Source: Heterotrichella gracilis (taxonomy: Eukaryota > Sar > Xanthophyceae > Tribonematales > Xanthonemataceae). From it: a stretch of 48,262 nt of DNA. Each line of letters opens with the position of its first letter. The stretch's first letter is position 1. The stretch spans positions 1 through 48,262 of the forward strand of contig JAULBX010026430.1 of NCBI GenBank assembly GCA_032358255.1, read 5' to 3'. The notes beneath the pieces are model-generated. The model saw only the letters and a list, made by a program, of their open reading frames with translations, did not search any database and was not told the DNA's origin. The position numbers were made by a program, and so were the translations under genes. This document shows positions 35,025 to 45,139 of the stretch, in pieces.

Positions 35025-36319
35025 ATGGTTGGCATCTCCGGTAGTTTCTGTGGGTTCTCACCCACACCAGCGTGTCTGCGATCTCGGCCCGAGGGGCAGG
35101 CGTTCTGTGGGCGGCCTCTTATTGCAGAAGGCACTCCAGTCGTGTCAAAGGTTGCAAAGCGCTCGAGGCCTCTCGGAACGGTGAGTTGCCGCCCGCTGGT
35201 GGGTGGGCGATGCATGCATGCATGCATATGCAAAGAAAAACGTTACCTCCTTCGCTACCAACCCTGCTGTCGGTATGCAGCGCGCCTCGTCACTCAAGCT
35301 CGTGACCAAGACAGCGTCACCCAAGCCCGTGACCAAGCAAGAGGTTGCACCCGTCGAGAAAGACTTTATCTCGCCCACCTACACCGCGGTTGTGGCCTAT
35401 CCCAATGGGGTGTTGCTCGCCGAGCAGCTGTTTGGCATTGGCATGCTTGATGACCTCGACCTAGGTAGCAAGGTATTCATGTGCCACCTTTATTTTTTGC
35501 TCTTTGATATGCTGCTGCTGCTGCCACTCAGCTTGACTGTGCTATAACTGCAGCTTTTCTTGACAGCAAGGTGGAAAAACATACATGGAAATTTTTTTGC
35601 AGACCCATGCACGTAGATTTCCTCGCAGTGCTAATCATCAGGTTGCGCTAACGCCTGTGCATATGTTGTCCCCGTTCACATGTGTAAAAACTACCGCTGA
35701 TGTCACAGGTGGTACTGGCGTTTGTGCGCGGAGTTCTTGTGGCGCTGGCCTTTGCCTTAGCGAGGTAGATGACCCTCATAGACAGGAAGCGTGATGCAGA
35801 GGTGGCAGTGGTGGAGCGTCTCAACAAGGTAAGGTTTGAGGTGCTTTTTGCTCCAACTCGTCACAAGGTAATACAGCCAACATTTCAGTTGCCGTGATCT
35901 CACTCCTGTGGTCAGTGATCTCACTCTGTTGATGAAATCTCAAATTTGGCGTGATCTCAATCCTGTGGTCAGTGATCTCACTCCGTTCATGAATTTTCAA
36001 GTTTGGCATGGTCTCACTCCAGTTGGTCAAATCGCAGGTGGACATTGTGCACCGCGGCCGGTCAGTGGGCGCCCTGTATGTCACCGTCAGCACCATCGCA
36101 GAGGCCACCAACAACATCCCCCTCAAGATGGACGACTACTTCATCGACCTGGTCAAGGAGCAGCCCTGTGTCAAAGGGCGCAAGGTGCAGCAGGTGGAAT
36201 ATGTCCAGAATGATTTTCCCATACCCGTGGTCTCGTCTTACGGTTTTGCAACAGCTGGCAGTGTGATCAACGTTTTCACTGTGGTGGAGTCTCTGCGTGT
36301 CAAGCTGGCGGGTTGGTAG
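35025..36319 (+). pseudogene. Unrecognised membrane protein, paralog B, in-frame stop
   Basis: The exons match paralog A: 35025-35180, 35281-35472, 35709-35828 and 36038-36319, all phase 0. Exon 1 (MVGISGSFCGFSPTPAC) and exon 2 (KPVTKQEVAPVEKDFISP) are intact and similar to A. Exon 3 encodes the membrane helix VVLAFVRGVLVALAFALAR and then TAG at 35766-35768, where A has TGG. Exon 4 is open and well kept (VGALYVTVSTIAE, QPCVKGRKVQQVEYV, INVFTVVESLRVKL). Exon 3 is 120 bases, so skipping it would leave a frame-intact protein without the helix. Either a young pseudogene, a sequence error, or a soluble isoform; conservation of the downstream exon argues that decay is recent. Confidence 0.6.
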
Positions 36320-36597
36320 GGAAGTGAAGGGGTTGGGGTATGTGGTTAGTCATTGCTGAGCCCAAGGCTGCTCACTGGGACTGGCTGCATGGGATCTGGG
36401 AGGGGCTGGCCTGGTTGTGCTTACACTGTGCTTCTTAACCAAGCTGTGCCAGGCAAGGGAGGCTTTGTGTGGTTGGAGCGTTTGCCCCTGTGTTGCTGGG
36501 TAGCAAGCTGTATGGCCCGTTTCGCGGTTGCTCAATGCCGGTAGTGCTTTTTTGCTGTCCACTAGTGCTTGCGCAACCTTGTCAGGCAGCGGAATGC

Positions 36598-36899
36598 TAC
36601 ACACCCGTTCATTAGGAGGTACTTCACTTTGCTCTACTTTGCGTCCCTTGGCACAAGCATGCCTTTGGACCACTTTGGTGAAGTGGGAACCCACCCCTGC
36701 AAGGTCATTGCGGGTTTTCTGCAGAATGGTCTCAATCAAGGGCCCTCAATTGCGATTGGTCGGACCATTCTGCAGAAAACCCGCAATGACCTGACAAGGA
36801 TGGCTCCCTACTTCAACAACGGTGGTCCAAAGGCATGCTTGTGCCAAGGGACGCAAGGTGGAGCAGGTGGAGTACCTCCTAATGGGCGGGTATGTAGCC
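36598..36899. repeat. Large palindrome of a third paralog fragment
   Basis: The arm 36598-36731, reverse-complemented, matches 36763-36899 closely. Both read attctgcagaaaacccgcaa, then tgacct, and later ccaaaggcatgcttgtgcca, agggacgcaa. Translated, each arm resembles exon 4 of the paralogs (TILQKTRNDL, then CAKGRKVEQ in the minus arm). The spacer is about 31 bases. Neither arm is part of a complete gene. Confidence 0.88.
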
Positions 36900-37460
36900 A
36901 TGTCTGCCGACATGATCATGAGGGATTCTAGCAGTGTGCGCGATGCGATCGACTTGGTGTGAAGGAAGCTGAGGACCGAGGGCAGGAGTTTTAGGGTAGT
37001 GGGTTGGGGTTGGAAGTAGCTGCCAGCAATCCCCTGGTTGCTGGTTGTTTTTTGGTGGCATGTTTTTCTGAGCCAGACATTGGCCCCCGTGTTACTGGGC
37101 GCTGCCTATGCAAGCTGTATGGCCATGTTGCTGGGTTGGCCACTTGGTAGCTTGCGTAATGATTGTATTGCTTTTCCCTGTCCACTAGTGTGCGTGCAAC
37201 CTTGTCAGCCAGAGGAACGCCTGTATAGTTGTGCCAGGACTGGTAGCAATTGAACATCTGTGTTCATATTCCTATCATACTGATGCCAAAGCGCTGTGTA
37301 TATCTAACCCATGTTTTTAGCGTTTAATGTGTGGGTTTTTAATGTATTTTAGCGTTTGTGGTATGTGCTGTGCCAGGAAAGGGGACATTCCTTGGGCTGG
37401 TCACACCCTGTGTTGCTTTAATTTAAAATTCAGTTCTGGGTATTATGGGCAACAGCATTA

Positions 37461-39516
37461 AAATTTTGTCCGTGGTTAGATTGGAGAAACATGTTGATGT
37501 CTACTAGTTTTCAGGTACACACAGTTGATGGTTCTATATCAGATTCTGTGTTTTACACAAATAGCAACCAGTTGGAGGTACAAGCGCCAGGCGTGTATCG
37601 TGATGTCCATAGTTTAATCACGACGACGTGAGTCACAGTGATGGTGATTGGGCCCCGGTGAGCTGTAATCATGCTAGACACTGGTCCAGTAACAATGAGC
37701 TGTGCTTGGATAATTCTACATTCTACTAGTATGATACAAGGAGCAGGGTAGCCGCTCACTTGCTGCCAGCATCCTCGCCACTGAAGAGCGAATTGGATAT
37801 AACTGTAATCTCGGCGGGAGGTGTAATCTCGATGGGCCCTGGGATCCATCAAGGCATTTGTAGGGAGGTCTGGCAGAGGTTGCATCAACTAGAGGTTCAA
37901 AGCAATGGTTTGCAGCACATAGCATGCATCATAGTTATCCGCATGATGACGCACAGCTTGGACACGTGTAATACGGCGCCACTCGTGATCAACCGGCAGG
38001 GGTGTGATTATGATAATCACATGCTGTCCATATCGACGATTACAGACATGTGGTAGTGCAAGGTAGTAAGCACACCAAGCAACTACAGCTACAGACAAGC
38101 AATGGCCTTTGAATACCAGGCGCATTGCCAGCCAACCAACACTCCTTTACCCACTTCACTAAGATATTCAACCTTGATACTGCTACCCTGATCAAAACCC
38201 TACATGTCCAGTACTTCCACTAGCAGTCCCGCACCACCATGCGGGCCGCCATTGGGATCATGATGTGCATGGCAACTTGCAGAAAATAAACCTTGAGGCT
38301 GCTACTCATTCTGGCACCTACTGGGTCAAAGTGGGAGGCCCGGCAATGAGCACTTTGCCAAACAAGTCATCAACGCAAAGTGGACATTGTGTCACAGCAT
38401 GGCCTGGCACCCCCCGCTCTGCACCCCATCCCACCCTATTCCACCAGCAAGTTGATATGGCCTGCTCAAAGAAAGTGCTGTGGGCTGTCTGGCTTGCGCA
38501 GGCACTGCTGGTGAGTGTGCATTCAACTTCTAGACAACCCGTGCTTGCCGCCGGCGCCAACGATGTCACCGCACAGCCCCTTTTCTCCCCGATCTGAACC
38601 TTGCCAGCTCTCCCTTTGCCTTGTTCATCTGGTTCACTTCCACTAGCAGTGCTAGCCGGGCTGCAAGTGGAATACACCAGATGAACAAGGCAAGGGGAGG
38701 GCCAGCCTAGCCCATACTAGCCGTGGGTCACTTGCCGCTTCTGCGCCATGTGTGCATCCCAACTCCTGCATTGTCGTTGCCCTCCCCTGGCAACTCTGAG
38801 ATCACGTGAGCAACAGAGCTTGACGCAAAGTTCAAGTCGACAACATGTCATCGCATGGCTTGGCACCACCCGCCAGGCACAACACTTGCCATGGCCTACT
38901 CAAAACAAACTGGGTTGCTAGAACATAAGGAACATGCCACAATGGATAGTAACTATGGTGCGGGTCCGCCAGAGGAACCCTAGCTAGAGTGCAGCACAGA
39001 CCCTGCCCATCCACCCGACTCCAATCACCACCTGCAGCTACTCCTCCACAGGTTTCCACCAACATGATGAGCAGGCACCTCCCGTCCAGCTGTGCCAGGG
39101 AGGCGCTGGCCGCGAGCCTGCTCTAAATTCTTGAGAACATCCCCCTCTTTATAATCTCCCCGTCTGTATCCACTGTCAGCTGCATACATCAGACCACACA
39201 TAGTTTCAATCACTCGGCACACTTAAGGGGGTCAAGTGGCACCTGCAATGGCTTGTCACTTAACCTAGGCAAGCTTGCAGAAGACAGTATTGTAGTAAAA
39301 CTAATAAACCTTTATTGATTTATAAGTACTGTTTATACTATTAAATAGTACTTATAATAATGAGCAGTAATGAATTTGTTATATTTATTTAACCTATGTA
39401 TCATGGACAACATGTACATTGCAGCAAAAACGCATGCATGCAGGCATATCCATCCGTGTACAGATAGCTAGGTATGAGTGCGCAGAGGTCACCTGAATGA
39501 GCTGCCTGTGGTGTGG
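37461..39516. other. Unassigned interval downstream of the NTPase gene
   Basis: I see no supported gene. It holds a hairpin (38603-38706) and a duplicated block: acgcaaagtggacattgtgt, then cagcatggcctggcacc near 38372-38410, recurs in degenerate form at about 38823-38872, each followed by an atggcctgctcaaa or atggcctactcaaa string. AT-rich sequence at 39295-39400 precedes the NTPase stop codon. Confidence 0.4.
38603..38706. repeat. Hairpin, arms about 43 bases
   Basis: Arm 38603-38645 (gccagctctccctttgcctt, then gttcatctggt) pairs with 38663-38706 (accagatgaacaaggcaagg, then ggagggccagc). A loop of about 17 bases separates them. It could be a fold-back element or a small-RNA precursor. Confidence 0.88.
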
Positions 39517-42500
39517 CTACTTGAGGTACTTGGTCACACCGTTGGCCGACTCCACCAGGTGGGGCTCAAGGTACTTTACCAGGCCCCTGTTCAGCGCAAG
39601 CGCAGGGTCCAGGCCACGGGTGACGAAGGCCAGGTCAAGGATGGCCATTCGCTCAGGGCGTGACATGAGTTCAAAGGCGTAGCTCCACTCTTGCACCGAC
39701 TGCGCATGGGCCAGTGAGTGGGCACATGCAGGGTGGCAGGTGACATGACACGGCTACAATGCAAGCACAATGCGGTGAAACTGAGCAAGCCTTGGTTTAC
39801 GATTTACCTTTACTAAGAATCACATCGAGCACAAACCTCCCGCCAAATGCCGCTACATCTGCTGGATCTGTAGCAACAAAGGCCCGTACCAGATCTGTCA
39901 GCATTGCTGGGGTCGGCTCTGATGCTTCAAGATGCTCCTTTTCAGGTAATGGGTCCACAGAGCCTTGTCTCTGCAAGTCAGCAAGTCACAAAACCACTGA
40001 AGCAGCAGCAGCCAGCAGAGTACAAAGAAAAGCACCTTTGGAGCAAGCGCGTACCAGCTGGGGCCAGAGGAGCCGCATTTCCTCGTCGGTAAACACCGCT
40101 GGCAGGTCCACCGCTGTGCAGCAATCAAGCAGCACACGCCCGTTTGGTGCTGCTGTGGAGTTGGCGATGCTGATCCAGATCATGGCCGAGCTCCCAGTGA
40201 TGGCCCAGATGACGTGGCTGGGACCCTCCAGCAGCAAGGTCCTAAGGAAGACGCTTTGCAGGTAGCTACCGGCATCCTTTTCAAATCCATCTGCTCCTCG
40301 AGGCAGCAAAAACCTATGCAGCTCATCTGCAGCGTACAAAAGTCAGGACGATGGACATCAATTAGAACCCAGAACAGCAGTGCCAAATCTTACAGCCAAG
40401 AACAGGCAGAGGTTAGTGTTTTTAAAGGAGGGGGACAGCTTGCCACAGCATATCACTTTTGAGTGATACTCACCAAACAGGCACAGGACAGGGCACTGAA
40501 CCCCGTGCAGGAAGTCAAGGATCTCAGCTTGCAAGGCAGGTTCGCTGTAAGCGCCAGGGCTCGCCCTGGCCACCTGTAGTGCTGAAGCCCAGGCAGCAGG
40601 GGTGACAGGCATGTTGTTGTATTGTGCCCAGCGGATCAACGCCCCCAGCAGGCCACGCAGTGCACTAACCGCTGTACTCTGCAGGATAGCACCTTATTGA
40701 GCGAATACTACATTCAATTAAATAATATATTCATTTGAATAATTTATTCAATCAAATAATCAGTTTGCTTTCTCATTTATTTACTCATTAAATTCATCTG
40801 AAAAAATTAAATGATGGCATGGCATATGTGAGTGAGGGCGAGTTGTGGACCACGCCTGTGTTGTCACATACCATGTCATGCATGCCATAATTTTCACACT
40901 ATGCCATGCCATCATTTTCAAAGTGTAGAAAGCGGGCAGCGAAGCACGTACCTTGTAGCTGAACTGGCAGCCATCAAGTTCCAGCACCACTGGCTCGTAC
41001 CGCTGTCCGAGGCCAAAGTCTGGGTCAAGGGCGACGACAGTTGTGAGGACTTGGAGCAGCTCATATGTCTTCCCGGTCTACACACAAAAAAAATGATATA
41101 TTAGTGAGATGGCGCTCAGGCAAGGAGATGTTGTGAGTGATGCCAAGGCCACAGCCTTGAGAGAGAACTATAACTCTGGCATCCCTCAAGGTTTAGGGTT
41201 TAGGGTTTAGGGTCTGTATGCAGGGGTCTCAAGGTGTAGGGGATTGTTTGCAAACGGCAGTCTTGTGGCAGAACCACCCTTCAACCACCAAGCATCAGAT
41301 ACAGATCAATTAGGGCTGCGTAAACAACCTTAGATCCTTCATGCCATTGAGCAGCGCACCTTCACGAGGCCACTGATGATCAAGGGAGTTGGGGCGCGCT
41401 TGTGGGGATTCGGTGCCTTGTCCCACTCCCCAGGGAGCTCAAAGTGCACCCGCACTCCCTCGTCCAAATACCTCTTGATGCTATCTACGGTGTTGCTGGG
41501 ATCCACAAACACCTTGGTGCGGCCGCTTTCAGAGGTGAGCACCCAGGCGTGCTTGTAGTCAGGGTGGGGCTCAATGCTGCGCGCCGCATACCCGCACAGG
41601 TTGGGTTTTGGTGGGCCTGCAGGATACGTGAAAACTCTAAACGTTCAATAGTGCAAAACTCTAAACCCTGGACAGCGTTAGGCTATGGCAACTATTAGGA
41701 GTGTGCACGGGCAAACCAAACAGCGCACAGGCACACTCGCAGCAGCCCGGCCTTCACCAGAAGGAGAGTCATTGGCTGAAGATGCCCCCTTATCTGAAGA
41801 AGGGCCGCCCTTTGCATCTTTTGCTTCCGCCTGAATCACCCCTGCATAGAAGCAATACCTTGCGCCCACACAATTGTTGATATGTCAAACCAACAGGATG
41901 ACCCATTGCAGCGGGTGAACACCACGTTGCAACTCAGTTTCTCTAGATACGGTAGATAGAAAATATTGTGCTAAAATTTGAATTAATAGCAAATGACATT
42001 CAATTCGATGGCTTGCATGTACGCACTCTAGAACACAGCCTCTTAACGTGCTCATGCAAAATAAGCAATACCCTTGAAGACATGCTGATTTCCTTCCTTT
42101 CCAGGACAATGATCTTCGATTCAAGATCATCAAATTCTTGTTTTGCCTCAAGACTTGCTGCACTGCCAGGGCAAGCTGGCAACCACCTGCTAAGTGCTGC
42201 ATCGCGTTGAGCTTTTACGGCAGCAAGCTTGGCCAGCCAGCCCTCTTGAGGTTCTCCTGCGGGCTGTGTAGGGTTTAGGGTTTAGGGTCCAAATCTGGAC
42301 TCTTGAGAGTCACCTGCGGGCTCTTGGCAGTGCATTCATGAGTGGCAGGCATATTATCATTACATGCATACCGCCAACAAAGCCAGATCAGCAATCAGCC
42401 TTGCACATGCTTGCACCACCAAGCCCTGACCTGACATTGCTGGTACCAATTTTGGATGCTTCTCGCCTGCAGATCCTTCGTAACAAAAGCAGCAGGTGTG

Positions 42501-43900
42501 CAGAAGGTAAAATAAAATATGGGTCGTTGTTTTCACAGAGCGGGGCAGTGAAGGGCTGCCGGGAGTAAGAGTATGGTAGTAAGGCAAAAGGTGGCTCGAG
42601 AGGTTATTTATTATGGTTGCCCACATTCAGCCAACACAAGTACGCAGATTTATGAATGGGCGTCAGTGGTGGCCTTCAGACATGCTAGTGAAAAGCCTAC
42701 ACCCCTGCTAAATGCTGCATACTGTTCAGGATTTTAGGGTTTAAGGAAAACCCTAAACACAAAACGCTGGCAAACTGTCCTGGCCACCGGTGTGCACCCG
42801 GTGACATCGCGTTCAGACAAACCCTGAACCTTCAACCCCTAAATCCGCTTTTCAACCCTCATTGGACATTACCCTAATGGGTTAGGCTGGTGCAGACCTA
42901 GGATTTACCACTATTTCAATCGTGCAGCTCACACCTGCGCACTCAAGACGCGCTCCGGATCAGGCTCAGCCTTGGGCTCAGTCCCAGGCTCAGTCCCAGG
43001 CTCAGTCCCAGGCGCAATCCCAGGCTCAACATTGGGCTCAGGATGGGCACCTGACGCTTTAGCAGAAACCGGCGCATACCGCAGACCTTCCTTGTTGCTG
43101 CTGAATGCCTTTCCGCTGAAGTTGTGCAGGCTGGCAAGGCGTTGGGTAGGGCACGACCAGCAACCTGCAGTGGAACAGTGGGCAGGAGGTTAGGGTTTAG
43201 GGTTTAAGTGTGGGCAGGCTAGTTCAACACGGCATCCAAGTCCACGGACCAGGCACTGAGGTTGAGGTATGAGAGTTTCAGAGGTGTTTTGCAAATACGA
43301 ACGGACCAGCACAGCACCTCAACAAAAGGGTGGCCTGTTCCTTTAAAGCCCTTGGCAAGGGAACTAAAAGCAAGAAAGGTGCCTCAGCCAAGATCACACC
43401 CACACCTGGATGGTGGCATAAATCCCTCTGACGCACCTGCAAGCTTTGTGCCTTCTTGGCGAGGCCCACATGCTGTCTCATAACCACACTGGTGCTGCGT
43501 GGGTTCGTGGGCGCTTGTGCCAAACTGATACCGTGCAAATGCGCCATAGCGTTGCAGCCTGTGAATGCACACGGTGTCCAAAGGGGTTGAAGAGGAAAGA
43601 AATCCACGGACGCTCTGAAGACAAGACTCTGTCGCCGCCACGGCCTTGATTGGGTTGAATGCTAACTTCCCACAGTAGCTATGGCTTTCCCAATGCTGTC
43701 TACCCTGCAAGTCAGCAAGGGGGGGACGGACACACTCAGCACTTGATGCGACGGTTTGGCACTTAACAGCTAGTCGCTTGTGAAACAAAGCCTTTTCCAG
43801 GACGAGAGTGTGCTCCAACAAGCGAAGTGCACAAGGTGGGCCCGGGCCTACAACCTTGCTCAGTTTTGAGAGGTGAAAGTTAGGTGATATACAACTTGAC
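39517..43900 (-). CDS. Large P-loop (AAA/STAND-like) NTPase, unnamed family
   Basis: Clear in-phase exons are 41970-41859, 41737-41841, 41616-41360, 41077-40952, 40678-40474 and 40326-40055. Exons 39970-39808 and 39699-39517 (TAG stop) follow, but their mutual phase is unresolved. Upstream exons on this strand are 42256-42072 (coiled coil: KLAAVKAQRDAALSRW, EAKQEFDDLESKIIVLERK), probably about 42470-42375, 43164-42935 (CWSC, then EPGT repeats) and about 43900-43704. Walker A is GLVKTGKT, formed across the 41360/41077 junction. Walker B is PVLCLFDE, formed across 40474/40326. A sensor-like WAITGSSAMIW follows, then NGRVLLD and LPAVFTDEEMRLLW. The order resembles the NTPase modules of large algal or Crinkler-type proteins, but I cannot name the family. 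The start codon is unresolved. Confidence 0.75.
42290..42345 (-). repeat. Echo of an NTPase exon acceptor
   Basis: On the minus strand gcccgcaggtgactctcaag-ag copies gcccgcaggagaacctcaag-ag, the acceptor and start of exon 42256-42072. A TTTAGGG tract (42269-42288) sits between the two copies. Confidence 0.8.
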
Positions 43901-45139
43901 TTGTGCTTCAGAAGCCGGTGTGTATATCACTCGACTCACAACAGCAGGAATTTAAGGACCGACTTGCGTCTGTTTGTCTGCTTTGGTTCCCGTGGATGAC
44001 TCACCCCTGAATATTGATATGCTGGTGTGAAAATAGGTGGGTTGGGGTGACCATGCATGATCAAGACCGTTGAAAGCGCAAGAGTCGATCTGGGCCACTG
44101 ATGTAGCCATGTGCACCAGGGCTGTGAAGTCTTTTTGAAGTCAGTCGTCGTATTATTGATATCAGTTCCACGGCATGCGGGCATGCAAGGAATGCTGACG
44201 TGGGTTTGAGAGGGTTGTGCGGGAACAATTTTGATATGCTATATAAACACCCGGTCCTCGCGCCCAATGACCCCTTGTAATTTTTCCATATGTGAACAGC
44301 TAGCACCTATCACCTAGCGTGGTGCAGTTCGGCAAGCCAGCGATATGCAAACCGTGCGCTGTTAGTGACGTTGCTGTTGAAGCAACAGCTCGTGGCTAGC
44401 ACACCCACCTTGGTACGGGCAACCTATTGTAGCCAAGTTTCTTCCATAAAGCCTCCATCTCTGCCACACAAATAGTTTTGCGCGTATGCACCTTTCCGGA
44501 ACAACCCACAAGCTAACTACGCATGCATGCATGCATATGCGAAAGGGGTGGACGGTGAAGGTCACTGTACGCTCTCGCCTCTCGTGGGTGGTCACCCACT
44601 GCCTACTAGAAAGACACATCCTCACAACTTGTGGACGAACAGGGGCATCGTGACAGCAATTTGTTTCGATCTCGTTCCGGAAGGTGAGTGACTCACCTCG
44701 CAACCCTTTGAGCTGGCGATCTCCAGCTCGTCAATACCTGCACCACCGCACCTCACGCCCTTCACATGGTATACCAAAGGAGGGTAACGTATTAGTTGCG
44801 CCGCTCGTGATACAAACGACGGCTGTATAGAGGGGCCCTAGCATGTGGGCCCTAGCAAGTCTTGTTTCCAACTAGGGTTTACTGCAACCATTACCTTCAG
44901 TCAAGCTACCCTTCACCATATCTTGCAGTGCGTGCATCTATGCTCACCCACCCACACCTAGTAAGGTATCCACCCCCAGGCGGCCCCCAACAGCACCCAC
45001 CCACCCACCCCACACATCAAGCCATTCAACCACACCCACTTTCAGACATATGCACAAGCACACCCTTCTCAGACGCATGTATGCACACCAACTCACTTCA
45101 CATTTCCCTCTGCTCCCCCCCCCCCCGGGCCCTGATCAG
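43901..45139. other. Divergent region between the NTPase and ATP-grasp genes
   Basis: No supported gene. It contains a GCATGCATGC palindromic run at about 44519-44540 and a small gtgatatac/gtatatcac hairpin at 43886-43929. The C-rich stretch 44940-45128 probably contains the leader or first exon of the ATP-grasp gene, but I cannot fix its start codon. Confidence 0.35.

Larger units (their letters stand above)
34950..37460 (+). repeat. Segmental duplication, copy B
   Basis: This is the partner of 23706-25740. It is about 500 bases longer, mostly from an inserted inverted repeat of a third gene fragment (36598-36899) and a second copy of the 3' flank (tggcccccgtgttactgggc, then caagctgtatggcc, at about 37080-37125). 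Confidence 0.9.

Noticed and set aside
35766..35768. TAG as a recoded sense codon, as in some ulvophyte algae
   Set aside because: TAG terminates the OBAP, DUF72, DHHC, NTPase and both paralog frames at the expected ends, so reassignment is not supported.
23706..37460. Segmental duplication as a retrotransposon pair
   Set aside because: Both copies keep introns and flanks in the same positions, and there is no reverse transcriptase or LTR, so DNA-level duplication is the better reading.
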